From Spirosoma sp. 48-14 (GTDB lineage: Bacteria; Bacteroidota; Bacteroidia; Cytophagales; Spirosomataceae), in contig NZ_MKUD01000039.1 in NCBI RefSeq assembly GCF_001898575.1, forward strand, positions 54,892 through 118,891: a stretch of DNA of 64,000 nucleotides. Reading direction: 5' to 3'. The notes below the pieces were generated by a model. The model made no database searches. It had not been told where the DNA came from and saw only the letters and a program-made list of their open reading frames with translations. The first letter of the stretch is position 1. Each line of letters begins with the position of its first letter. Below are positions 35,401 through 43,888 of the stretch, in pieces. Position numbers and translations under genes: made by a program.

Positions 35401-36333
35401 ATGACTAGTCAATCAAAAATTACGGGTCTGGTAGCCGCTCCGTTCACACCCATGCACCCCAATGGGCAGCTCAACCTCGACCTTATTCCTCAATACGCCC
35501 GGTTGCTGGCTCAGAATGGGGTGAAAGGCGCTTTCGTAGGTGGCTCTACAGGCGAAGGCGTTTCGCTGTCCTATCCTGAAAAACAGCAGTTGATTCAGGC
35601 ATGGGGCGCGGTTGATGAGCCTGACTTGCAGAAAATCATGCTGGTTGGCGGTACGTCGCAGTCCGAAAGTATTCTGCTGGCCCAGCAGGCGGCTCAGCAT
35701 GGGTTCGACGCAGTAGCCGTACTGGCGCCCTACTATTTTAAACCCGCTACGGTAGAGTTGCTGGCTCAATTCTGCATCGGTATTGGCAATGCGGTTCCCG
35801 AGATTGGTCTGTATTTTTACCACATCCCTGCCCTGACGGGAGCCAACCTGTCGATGATTGATTTTATGGCCTGTATCGACGGGCGGTTACCGAACTTCCG
35901 GGGCATCAAATACACCCATAACGACCTGATGGACTACCGACGGTGCCTACTGTATGGCAACGGAAAATATGACATCCTCTGGGGCTGGGACGAGATTTTT
36001 CTGGCCGCTATGGCCATGGGGGCACGGGGAGCCGTCGGAAGTACCTTCAATTACGCGGCCCCGGTGTATCACGAACTTATGGCCGCTTTTGATGCCGGGG
36101 ATGTGACGAGAGCGCAGCAAATGCAGGATCGATCCATCCAGATTGTGCGGCTACTGGGTAAGTATGGCGGCATTGCTACCGGGAAAGCCTATATGCGGGC
36201 CATCGGTCTGGATTGCGGACAGTTCAGACTACCCGTAATGAACATGACCGACGAACAGTATCAGGCGTTCCTAACCGACCTGCGGTCAATTGATTTTCAT
36301 GCGTATGCGTCGCAGATGCCGGTAATGGCCTAA
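35401..36333 (+). CDS. nanA: N-acetylneuraminate lyase
   Basis: A 310-aa class I aldolase of the DHDPS/NAL superfamily splitting N-acetylneuraminate into ManNAc and pyruvate in the cytoplasm. The GGSTGEG carboxylate-binding motif lies at 47-53, the tyrosine of YFYHIP at 138-140, and the Schiff-base lysine in GIKYTHND is Lys170. The YFYHIP/Y-H-I-P context and neighbours of a sialidase, epimerase and transporter favour NAL over DHDPS. The stop is 5 bp before the mutarotase start, so the two are one transcript. The start ATG at 35401 is directly preceded by an AT-rich leader. Confidence 0.93.
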   Translation: MTSQSKITGLVAAPFTPMHPNGQLNLDLIPQYARLLAQNGVKGAFVGGSTGEGVSLSYPEKQQLIQAWGAVDEPDLQKIMLVGGTSQSESILLAQQAAQHGFDAVAVLAPYYFKPATVELLAQFCIGIGNAVPEIGLYFYHIPALTGANLSMIDFMACIDGRLPNFRGIKYTHNDLMDYRRCLLYGNGKYDILWGWDEIFLAAMAMGARGAVGSTFNYAAPVYHELMAAFDAGDVTRAQQMQDRSIQIVRLLGKYGGIATGKAYMRAIGLDCGQFRLPVMNMTDEQYQAFLTDLRSIDFHAYASQMPVMA

Positions 36334-36338
36334 GCTCC

Positions 36339-37484
36339 ATGAACCGGCTGTTTATACTCCTACTTCTCATGCTAACCTTACCGACTCATCTTCCAGCGGA
36401 CGCACAATCCTCGTTCCGGTACGGGACACTACCGGAATTACCGAGCATCGACGGCAAACCCAATCCTGGTGTGGCGGGGGCTTTTGCGGGTATCAGCCAT
36501 GGGGCCTTGCTGCTGGCTGGCGGTGCCAATTTCCCCAATGGCTACCGCTGGCAAAATGGCCGTAAGGCATGGCAATCAGCTGTATATGTACTTTCGGAGC
36601 CGGGCAAGTCGACCCATTGGCAATCAGCCGGTACGTTGCCAGGACCGCTGGCCTATGGCGCATCGGTGTCCTGGAATGAGCAGTTGATCTGTATAGGCGG
36701 TGCGAATGCGGACCAACAGCATGCAGCGGTCTTCTCATTAACGTGGCACCCCAAAACCCGGCAGGTGATTACCAAAACCCTGCCCGATTTACCCCTTGCA
36801 CTGGCGAATCTGTCAGCGTCTGTGTTGGGCCACGAACTGTACGTGTTCGGTGGCGAATCGAGCCAGGGTTCTGTCAGGAGCCTGTTTGTGTTGAACCTGC
36901 AACATCCCGAATCCAGCTGGCAATCCCGCGCCGATCTGCCAGGGCAGGCACGAAGTTTTACAACTCTGGTAGCAATGCCGGATGCCGATGGAGGTAGTCT
37001 GTTTGTCCTGGGCGGTCGGCAAACGGTGGCGGGGCAGACCACGGTTTTTGGGGACGCCTACCAATATCATCCGAAGCAGAATACCTGGCAGCGGCTAGGC
37101 AATTTACCCGTGGCCGTGGCCGCCCATGAAGCGGCTGGTGTAGACACCAATCGGCTGTTGCTTTTCGGGGGCGATGATGGCGTTCGACTCCGGCAAATTG
37201 AGGCCCTCAATAACCAGATCACCAACCAGCCAGATCATCCTGAAAAAGCGAAATGGGTAGTCCAGCGAAACGATTTACAGATGAATCATCCGGGTTTTCG
37301 ACGCGAAATCTGGCAATACCGAACCGATACGAAACGCTGGGCGGTGGTGGGGCATATGCCCTTTCCGGCTCCCGTTACAACGACGGCTATTCGTTGGGGG
37401 AAATCATTTCTGTTGCCTTCCGGTGAAGTATCGCCGGGTATTCGTACGCCCACTATTCGGCTAATCACCTCTGTCAGCCCTTAA
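36339..37484 (+). CDS. nanM: Cyclically permuted mutarotase-type kelch protein (NanM-like)
   Basis: A 381-aa periplasmic kelch propeller. The signal peptide ends about residue 23 (ADAQS). Kelch-type glycine pairs recur: GALLLAGGANFPNG, QLICIGGANA, ELYVFGGESSQG, SLFVLGGRQT and LLLFGGDDG. The layout corresponds to the cyclically permuted mutarotase family that converts alpha- to beta-N-acetylneuraminate, speeding equilibration before uptake. It is encoded between nanA and the MFS transporter with 5- and 4-bp gaps. The function is inferred from family and context. Confidence 0.88.
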   Translation: MNRLFILLLLMLTLPTHLPADAQSSFRYGTLPELPSIDGKPNPGVAGAFAGISHGALLLAGGANFPNGYRWQNGRKAWQSAVYVLSEPGKSTHWQSAGTLPGPLAYGASVSWNEQLICIGGANADQQHAAVFSLTWHPKTRQVITKTLPDLPLALANLSASVLGHELYVFGGESSQGSVRSLFVLNLQHPESSWQSRADLPGQARSFTTLVAMPDADGGSLFVLGGRQTVAGQTTVFGDAYQYHPKQNTWQRLGNLPVAVAAHEAAGVDTNRLLLFGGDDGVRLRQIEALNNQITNQPDHPEKAKWVVQRNDLQMNHPGFRREIWQYRTDTKRWAVVGHMPFPAPVTTTAIRWGKSFLLPSGEVSPGIRTPTIRLITSVSP

Positions 37485-37488
37485 CCGT

Positions 37489-38772
37489 ATGAACAAGATG
37501 GTTTATACCCGATCGTATGCCTGGGTCGTTGTAGGACTGCTCTGGCTAGTGGCGATGCTGAACTATATGGATCGGCAGATGCTGGCCACGATGCGCCCCG
37601 CCATGCAGGTCGATATTCAGGCGCTGCAATCTGCGACCAACTTTGGCCGTCTAATGGCCATTTTCCTCTGGATTTACGGACTGATGAGCCCTGTATCTGG
37701 GCTCATCGCTGATCGGCTGAACCGGAAGTGGCTGATTGTCGGGAGCCTGGCGGTATGGTCGGGGGTTACCTTTTCGATGGGCTATGCCACTACATTTACC
37801 CAGCTTTACACCTTACGGGCTATCATGGGCATTAGCGAAGCGCTGTACATCCCATCGGGGCTGGCCATGATTGCCGATTACCACACCTCCCGAACCCGAT
37901 CACTAGCTGTTGGTATCCATATGACCGGACTGTATGCGGGTCAGGCGCTGGGCGGATTTGGGGCAACAGTGGCCGGAACATACTCCTGGCAACTGGCTTT
38001 TCAGGTATTTGGGCTGGCCGGACTGGTCTATGCGCTTGTTCTGAGTCTCTTTCTCCGCGAAATCCGCCGGGAAGCACAGGTAGCCGAGTTGGAGCCAACG
38101 CTGGATCAATCAACCGATTCACCTTGGCAAAGCCTGGGCCTACTGCTAAAAAATCCGTCGTTCTGGATTATCCTGTTGGTTTATGCCATCCCCAGTTTAC
38201 CGGGTTGGGCAACGAAAAACTGGCTCCCGACCCTGTTTGCTACGAACCTGTCCATCGACATGGCCAGTGCCGGACCTCTTTCCACCATCAGCATTGCCGT
38301 TTCATCTTTTTTAGGCGTTATCCTCGGCGGTATTCTGTCGGATCGATGGGTACAAACCAATGTGCGGGGGCGGATTTATACCAGTGCCATCGGACTATCG
38401 TTGACCATTCCGGCGCTGATGCTGCTAGGCTTTGGCAGTTCGCTGATTCACGTAGTGGGTGCAGCCCTTTGCTTCGGAATAGGCTTTGGAATGTTCGACG
38501 CCAACAACATGCCCATTCTCTGTCAGTTTGTTCCCGCTCAACGACGGGCAACGGCTTATGGACTGATGAATATGACGGGCGTTTTTGCCGGGGCGCTGGT
38601 AACAGACTGGTTGGGCAAATCGACCGATGCCGGAAGTCTGGGCGCGGGTTTTGCGTGGCTGGCACTCATCGTAGTGGGCGCACTGGTCATGCAACTGGTG
38701 TGGCTCAAACCCAAATCCATCGACTACGTACCGACCGATAAGGCAACAAACCCGCCGTTGATCCGCTCATGA
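37489..38772 (+). CDS. nanT: MFS transporter, probable sialic acid permease
   Basis: A 427-aa major facilitator with about 12 membrane helices. The signature between helices 2 and 3 reads GLIADRLNRKWLIV, a MFS G-x3-D-R/K-x-G-R/K variant, and there is a central loop around residues 190-215. The predicted role is inner-membrane uptake of N-acetylneuraminate, following the Bacteroides NanT precedent. The evidence is purely positional: it is the last gene of the susC-susD-nanA-nanM run, 4 bp after nanM. The start at 37489 gives MNKMVYTR; MVYTR at 37498 is an alternative. Confidence 0.85.
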   Translation: MNKMVYTRSYAWVVVGLLWLVAMLNYMDRQMLATMRPAMQVDIQALQSATNFGRLMAIFLWIYGLMSPVSGLIADRLNRKWLIVGSLAVWSGVTFSMGYATTFTQLYTLRAIMGISEALYIPSGLAMIADYHTSRTRSLAVGIHMTGLYAGQALGGFGATVAGTYSWQLAFQVFGLAGLVYALVLSLFLREIRREAQVAELEPTLDQSTDSPWQSLGLLLKNPSFWIILLVYAIPSLPGWATKNWLPTLFATNLSIDMASAGPLSTISIAVSSFLGVILGGILSDRWVQTNVRGRIYTSAIGLSLTIPALMLLGFGSSLIHVVGAALCFGIGFGMFDANNMPILCQFVPAQRRATAYGLMNMTGVFAGALVTDWLGKSTDAGSLGAGFAWLALIVVGALVMQLVWLKPKSIDYVPTDKATNPPLIRS

Positions 38773-38779
38773 GGCTTTC

Positions 38780-39094
38780 ACGTCTAGGGCAAATTGGCGC
38801 TTCATCTGGGGCCTGGCTAGCCGACCCGTCCACGCGCAGTTGCGATTAGGCGATATCTGGCAGTCAGGCATGGTCATTCAGCGCGTAGGTGCCTGGATTG
38901 ACTTCCATAATTACGGGCGTTCCGAAAAAGATGCATCGCCCCCGGCTGGTCAATGGGATTATAAGGGTAGCCGCATCTGGCTCAATGGAAAGGTTATCAA
39001 CTACGCCTTTGTCCGTCCGACAGGTACGAACTACGACGTTGCGAGTGAGTTGCTATTCTGTACCGATCGACGCCTTTCACCTCGCAGCGACTAA
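38780..39094 (+). pseudogene. Fragment of a glycoside hydrolase C-terminal domain, probable remnant
   Basis: After the transporter stop, a frame without a good start codon encodes HAQLRLGDIWQSGMVIQR, then VGAWIDFHNYGRSEKDASPP and AGQWDYKGSRIWLNGKVINY, then an abrupt junction (PTGTNYDVASELL) and a stop at 39094. This looks like the C-terminal accessory domain found after catalytic domains of some Bacteroidota beta-N-acetylhexosaminidases, which contains the same GxW-x-GSRIWLNG pattern. I remember the pattern but could not check it. No catalytic domain is present, so the fragment is a decayed gene end. Confidence 0.55.
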
Positions 39095-39161
39095 AGTAGA
39101 TTTTAGTACCTGTAGCCAGTGATACTATTTTGCTACAGGCATTGAGCTATCTCTGAAATCC

Positions 39162-40802
39162 TTATTTCCAGATCGATTTTGCGGTATATAACTTAAAACT
39201 CTTCACATCAATACGGTTACCCCAAAACTGAATAGCTTCTTTGGCGGCCGAAACCGGCTTTCTCGCGAGAGAATACGAATAAGCTCCTCCATCGATGAAC
39301 ACTTCGATACTAGTCCGATCGACATAAATATCGGCGGTCAACTCCATACTGGTCATGTTCTCCGGAGAATAAAAGACGCCATTGACCAGGTTCGAATTCA
39401 GGTCATAATCGAGTATCCGCTGACCGAAAAGCGAAACCCCCGCGCTGGTTGCATGCGATAGTTTAAGCGTTGTAGTCAATCGAAATCGGTCTAGCTCTTT
39501 AAAGGATTTCACTTTTTCGTTGGCTTCGGCTGCGCTCAGATCACTCCCCTGCTGAACCAGATCGAACAACTGTTCCGTCTCTTTGACGGGTAAACTAACC
39601 AGACGGTGACCATTTTTGGTGGTTCGCAATTGTAGCTCGGTGGGCAGAAGCATCTGATTATTGAAGGGCATACCCGGTTGCGAAATACGGCCCCAGCCAA
39701 TCTGAATGCGTCGGGGATCGGTTTCGGGCATATTGGCAAACGTTTGTGCGGCATAGATGCTACCCGTCGTATAATAATGTTTACCGGACTCGGGCGTAAA
39801 GGTTTTGCCATCAAACGAGCCAATCATGTACGTGGCCGATGCGCCATACATGACCCATTTTGTTTTGCGTTTATCCCCATCTATGGGCAATTCAAACAAG
39901 TCTGGACATTCCCAGAAGCCCGTCACATGACTCTGATACGTCCATTCTTTCAGGTTTTTTGAGGTATAAATCGAATGGCCGTCCCGTTCGTTGAGCACCA
40001 TTACCCAGTGATTGCCCGGCTTATACCAAAACACTCGTGGATCGCGCGTATCCTTACTATTCCACTTCGCTTTGGAGTCGACGAGGGGGTTCTTGGCATA
40101 CTTTGTCCAGGTACGGCCTTTATCCAGGCTATAGGCCATACACTGAACCTGTTTATCTGGATTATCGACAGTAAACAACGCAATCATCGCCGGTGTATTG
40201 CCCCGGTTGAAACCAGCCGTATTCGCATAATCGATGACAGTTGATCCCGAAAACATCGTCCCCAGGCTATCGGGCGAGAGGGCTGTCGGTAGCTCCTCCC
40301 AATGAATCATGTCCCTGCTGACGGCATGGCCCCACGACATGTTTTCCCAATCGCGTTCGTAGGGGTTATGCTGGTAAAACAGATGGTACTCTCCCTCATA
40401 GAAAATCATGCCGTTGGGGTCGTTGATCCAGCCCCGGCGGGAAGAGAAGTGATACTGCGGCCGATTGGTCTCTTTGTATAGCGAATCCTGCCCGGCGATT
40501 TTATCATCCTGATAAACTTGGGTTAACCCCTCCGAATTGCCATCGTAGCTGATGGTAATGGTTTTGCCTTTCAGCGCAGCCATGTCGCAAAACACCCAGT
40601 AGTCGGGCTTTCCGGTCGCCAGTCGTATTTTAAACGAGCGCTCTGGTTTACCCTGTACTGTAAACTGCATGGTTCCCCGGCCCTGCATCTGCGATACGGG
40701 CAAGTTCAGGTAACGTTTGGTAATGGTTAAGGGGAGGCTCTGCGACTGTACTGAACCACTGATCCATACGAGCATACAGATGAGCTTACCGGCTGATTTC
40801 AT
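39162..40802 (-). CDS. GH32 fructan hydrolase (levanase/fructosidase type)
   Basis: A 546-aa glycosidase with a signal peptide (about 1-21, ending VQSQ). A 90-residue N-terminal beta domain of the type found in Bacteroidota GH32 enzymes precedes the catalytic propeller. The catalytic triad is clear: nucleophile Asp128 in WINDPNG, the transition-state stabiliser in DTRDPRVFW and the acid/base Glu in GFWECPDLFEL. A C-terminal beta-sandwich (about 400-546) includes DRTSIEVFIDGG. It should cleave beta-fructans or sucrose. No fructan transporter or kinase is next to it, so it stands alone between the nan locus and the PfpI-like gene. Confidence 0.94.
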   Translation of the reverse strand: MKSAGKLICMLVWISGSVQSQSLPLTITKRYLNLPVSQMQGRGTMQFTVQGKPERSFKIRLATGKPDYWVFCDMAALKGKTITISYDGNSEGLTQVYQDDKIAGQDSLYKETNRPQYHFSSRRGWINDPNGMIFYEGEYHLFYQHNPYERDWENMSWGHAVSRDMIHWEELPTALSPDSLGTMFSGSTVIDYANTAGFNRGNTPAMIALFTVDNPDKQVQCMAYSLDKGRTWTKYAKNPLVDSKAKWNSKDTRDPRVFWYKPGNHWVMVLNERDGHSIYTSKNLKEWTYQSHVTGFWECPDLFELPIDGDKRKTKWVMYGASATYMIGSFDGKTFTPESGKHYYTTGSIYAAQTFANMPETDPRRIQIGWGRISQPGMPFNNQMLLPTELQLRTTKNGHRLVSLPVKETEQLFDLVQQGSDLSAAEANEKVKSFKELDRFRLTTTLKLSHATSAGVSLFGQRILDYDLNSNLVNGVFYSPENMTSMELTADIYVDRTSIEVFIDGGAYSYSLARKPVSAAKEAIQFWGNRIDVKSFKLYTAKSIWK

Positions 40803-40896
40803 TCATAATAGGGGTTTATCCGATTGAAGTATAAACGGCAGGATTTATACTTTAAGGTGCAGAGATCTATAAACCGTGTTCTAACTCCTTATCTAC

Positions 40897-41466
40897 ATGA
40901 ATCGCAAAATCTTAGTCGTTACGGGCGATGGAGGTGAAAGTTATGAAACCCTGTATGCTGTTCACCGTTTTCAGGAAGAAGGTGATACCGCTGTGATTGC
41001 GGCTCCCAGCAAACGCCGACTTAACCTGGTGATGCACGATTTTGAACCGGGTTGGGATACCTATATGGAGCGCCCCGGCTATTGTCTGGCTTCCGACCTG
41101 ACCATTGCGGATATAGTGGTCAATGATTACGACGCCATTCTGCTGCTGGGAGGTCGCGCTCCCGAATACCTGCGCAACCATGCCCCCTTGCTGGATGTTG
41201 TGCGCGAGTTCGACCGGCAGGGTAAATGGGTTTTTGCCATCTGCCATGGCATTCAGATTCTGGTTACGGCGGGTTTAGCCCACAACCGAACCCTAACGGC
41301 TTACGAGCATGTGCGTGCCGAAATTGAAATGGGCGGAGGAACCTACGCAACCGAACAGGCCGTCCGCGACCGGAACATGGTTACGGCTCAGACCTGGCAG
41401 TCGCACCCAGAGTTCTACCGCGAAGTGTTTGCCTGCCTCCGGGAATCGGAACTGGTGGGGCAATGA
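40897..41466 (+). CDS. DJ-1/PfpI family protein
   Basis: A 189-aa class I glutamine amidotransferase-like protein. The nucleophile cysteine sits in FAICHGIQILVTAG (nucleophile elbow), and the acidic partner is in LLGGRAPEYLR. Members include PfpI-type proteases/chaperones and glyoxalase III-like proteins, so the activity is open. The gene is short, has no signal peptide and lies between the GH32 gene and the LytS kinase. It is convergent or divergent with neither, so it is probably monocistronic. Confidence 0.85.
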   Translation: MNRKILVVTGDGGESYETLYAVHRFQEEGDTAVIAAPSKRRLNLVMHDFEPGWDTYMERPGYCLASDLTIADIVVNDYDAILLLGGRAPEYLRNHAPLLDVVREFDRQGKWVFAICHGIQILVTAGLAHNRTLTAYEHVRAEIEMGGGTYATEQAVRDRNMVTAQTWQSHPEFYREVFACLRESELVGQ

Positions 41467-41580
41467 GGGAATAGGGCATACCTAAGCCCTACCCTTGTAT
41501 CTTTATTAGCCACCCGTCCCCCTTTACCCCTGTTTTTCGCTTATTAGCCACAATTATTACCAGCCGCCAACGGGCTCGTA

Positions 41581-41588
41581 TACTTTTG
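41581..41588 (+). promoter_or_regulatory. Candidate -7 element before the lytS-like gene
   Basis: TACTTTTG matches TAnnTTTG and lies 20 bases before the ATG at 41609. A -33 TTG at the right distance is not obvious, so this is a weak prediction. Confidence 0.3.
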
Positions 41589-41608
41589 TATTTTTCGGTA
41601 CGTAGTAA

Positions 41609-42799
41609 ATGGTCGCCTGGTTTAGAATCCATAAAACCCATATTTTAATCGGAATGGCTTTGGCCGTTCTGCCAATTGTCTATTACGGATTCAGCGGAGC
41701 AAGCGTTTCGCCTTTGCGCCCTCATGAGCATCTGGTTCAGAACAGCCTGGCCTATCTTTTCCTGATAACCTTCTCGTACATTAACCATACGGTATTTGTA
41801 CCGCGCCTGTTTCTGAATAAGCGGTACCGACGTTATGTCCTTATAGCCATTAGCTGTATACTGACCGCTGTTTATCTGCCCTATCGAATTGAACAGTGGT
41901 TTTTCTTTAAAACCCCCTCAGAGAACACTCCGCAAGCCTGGTTCCGACAAATCTTTATGGAAGAGATGATGTTGGGTCCCCACGATGCTTCCCCTTTTTC
42001 GTCCCATGCTGACGGCCATAAGCCTCGCTTTGAGTCATTCGATCATTCACACCGACCAGACGACCATCCCCATCACGGAGAAGGGCCTGATAGTCGTCAC
42101 GGTAACACATTTACACTATTACTCCCGGTCAAGCTGGCCATCTTTTTCTTGATCGGCAGTGTGAGTACCCTCATCTCAATTTCAGTTCAGACAGCGAGTC
42201 GGCTTCATCAGGTCGAAAATGACCAGTTGCAGGCTGAGCTTCGCCAACTCAAAGCGCAGATCCAGCCGCATTTTCTGTTTAATACCCTCAACAGCATTTA
42301 TGCACTGGCCATTCGTCAGGACGAGCAAACTGCTGATACGATTGTAAAACTCTCGGAGTTCATGCGGTATATTATCCGGGATGCCCATCGGGATAACGTG
42401 GCTCTGTCGCGGGAGATCAACTACATCGCCAATTACATCGACCTCCAGAAAGCGCGCTTACGAGATGCCGTTCGGATCAACTACCAACTGGAAGGGAATG
42501 AAAACCATCTAGAAATTGCCCCCTTACTGCTCTTCTCCTTCATTGAAAATGCCTTTAAATACGGCGTAAGCCCGGATGAAGACTCTTACATAGACATTCA
42601 TGTACGAATTGAGGAAAATCGGCTGAGCCTATACGTAGCCAATAAAAAAGTACAGATCAGCCTGTTCGAAAACTCAACAGGGATAGGCCTGCAAAACACC
42701 CGCGAACGGCTTCGGCTTCTATACCCAGATGCCCATGAACTAACCATCGACAACGGCCCCAACAAGTTCCGTGTTCATCTTCAGCTACTATTATCCTGA
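41609..42799 (+). CDS. LytS-type sensor histidine kinase with His-rich periplasmic loop
   Basis: A 396-aa kinase. Four membrane spans are predicted at about 12-28, 47-65, 75-95 and 169-190. Between spans 3 and 4 lies a loop with nine histidines at 125, 133, 137, 146, 148, 153, 155, 156 and 164, including DHSHRPDDHPHHGEGPDSRH; by topology it faces the periplasm. The His_kinase domain holds the phospho-acceptor His221 in AQIQPHFLFNTLNSIYAL, followed by HATPase motifs LLLFSFIENAFKYGV and NKKVQISLFENSTGIGLQNTRERL. The His-rich loop suggests metal sensing. It overlaps the regulator gene by 1 bp. Confidence 0.9.
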   Translation: MVAWFRIHKTHILIGMALAVLPIVYYGFSGASVSPLRPHEHLVQNSLAYLFLITFSYINHTVFVPRLFLNKRYRRYVLIAISCILTAVYLPYRIEQWFFFKTPSENTPQAWFRQIFMEEMMLGPHDASPFSSHADGHKPRFESFDHSHRPDDHPHHGEGPDSRHGNTFTLLLPVKLAIFFLIGSVSTLISISVQTASRLHQVENDQLQAELRQLKAQIQPHFLFNTLNSIYALAIRQDEQTADTIVKLSEFMRYIIRDAHRDNVALSREINYIANYIDLQKARLRDAVRINYQLEGNENHLEIAPLLLFSFIENAFKYGVSPDEDSYIDIHVRIEENRLSLYVANKKVQISLFENSTGIGLQNTRERLRLLYPDAHELTIDNGPNKFRVHLQLLLS

Positions 42800-43503
42800 T
42801 GAAAGCCATCGCCCTCGACGACGAACGTCCTGCCTTGGATGTGATTGAAGCCTTCTGTAACCGAATGGAGGCAGTAGAGCTGGTCAAAACATTCATTCGT
42901 ACCGGAGAGGCTCGTCTGTATCTGGAAACAAACCCGGTCGATCTGATCTTTTTAGACATCAACATGCCCAAAGAGTCGGGGCTCGACTTTTTCAAATCCA
43001 TCACGCAGCAAACCCTGGTCATTTTTACAACCGCCTACAGCGAATACGCTCTGGAAAGCTACGAAGTCGAAGCCGTTGATTACCTCCTCAAACCCTACAC
43101 GTTCGACCGATTTGCCAAAGCCGTCCAGCGAGCGCAAACCCGATGGCGGGCGCTCAAGCAACTCTCCGGTGAAAACACAGGCAACACCGAGCGTACGCAC
43201 CTTTTCTTTCGGGCCGATTACGGATTGGTGAAAGTGACCATCGCCGATATTCTCTTCATAGAAGGTCTGGACAATTACCTCAAAATCCATTTGCAGGACG
43301 GAAAACCCATTGTATTGCGCCTTACCCTTAAAGCCATACTGGACGAATTACCACTCGGAAAGTTCACTCGCGTTCACCGATCATTCATTGTAGCTCTTGA
43401 TAAAATTGAGGCCATCCGTAGCAAAATGATCCTGATCGACGATGAAGAGATCCCCATTGGCAGCAGTTACGAAAAAGAGTTCTTCAGCCTCTTCATGAAA
43501 TAG
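42799..43503 (+). CDS. LytTR-type response regulator
   Basis: A 234-aa regulator. The receiver domain (1-115) has Asp8/Asp9, the phospho-acceptor Asp53 in LIFLDINMPKESG, Thr and Lys (YLLKPYTFDRF). The C-terminal LytTR DNA-binding domain (about 130-232) shows LFFRADYGLVKVTIADILFIEGLDNYLKIHLQDG and the FTRVHRSFIVAL signature. Its start overlaps the kinase stop (TGATG), so the two are translationally coupled and form a cognate pair. Targets may include the gene cluster 385 bp downstream, which is an inference from location. Confidence 0.95.
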   Translation: MKAIALDDERPALDVIEAFCNRMEAVELVKTFIRTGEARLYLETNPVDLIFLDINMPKESGLDFFKSITQQTLVIFTTAYSEYALESYEVEAVDYLLKPYTFDRFAKAVQRAQTRWRALKQLSGENTGNTERTHLFFRADYGLVKVTIADILFIEGLDNYLKIHLQDGKPIVLRLTLKAILDELPLGKFTRVHRSFIVALDKIEAIRSKMILIDDEEIPIGSSYEKEFFSLFMK

Positions 43504-43513
43504 ACAGACTATA

Positions 43514-43585
43514 ACCGCAAGGGAGCGATGGTCACAACGAATGGATTTTAACCCCTATTCGTTGCGCCCATCGCGCCCTTGCGGT
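43514..43585. terminator. Long imperfect hairpin after the lytTR gene
   Basis: Arms 43514-43542 and 43557-43585 are 29 bases long with three mismatches (start ACCGCAAGGG, end CCCTTGCGGT). The 14-base loop is 43543-43556. It begins 11 bp after the regulator stop and probably ends the two-component operon. It could also be a member of a repeat family. Confidence 0.6.
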
Positions 43586-43888
43586 GTATCTGAAACCCGG
43601 CAATTGACCCCGGAAGATTCCCTATTCACCACAAAGTCGGTGCAATTACCCCCAAACGAATGGGGTTAACCACTCTTTTCCCACTGCCCTGATTCTGTAC
43701 ACGACCTTTGTACGGTGATTTATCTGGCTTGACATCACAACAGACAGATGAATCGCAAAAGAGTCTGTTCGCCACAACTTTCCAGCTCTTTACCCCAACA
43801 CGGTACGGGTTGTGCAACAGCGATTCATGGTTATAAGTACTCGGTAATAAACACTTAGGCACTGAGCAACCGCTGCTCAACTTTCATT
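43586..43888. other. Upstream region of the DUF3500-HupE-TBDR cluster
   Basis: About 300 bp between the hairpin and the DUF3500 gene. No convincing ORF is present; a minus-strand frame of 84 codons at 43626-43880 is without protein character. A GTAC-N9-GTAC arrangement occurs (CTGTACACGACCTTTGTACG). A TAnnTTTG element with correct spacing was not found, so the promoter is not assigned. Confidence 0.4.

Noticed and set aside
43626..43880. Minus-strand frame of 84 codons upstream of the DUF3500 gene
   Set aside because: Composition is not protein-like (many Cys, Ser and Arg without pattern), no start signal, and it lies in a regulatory-looking gap.
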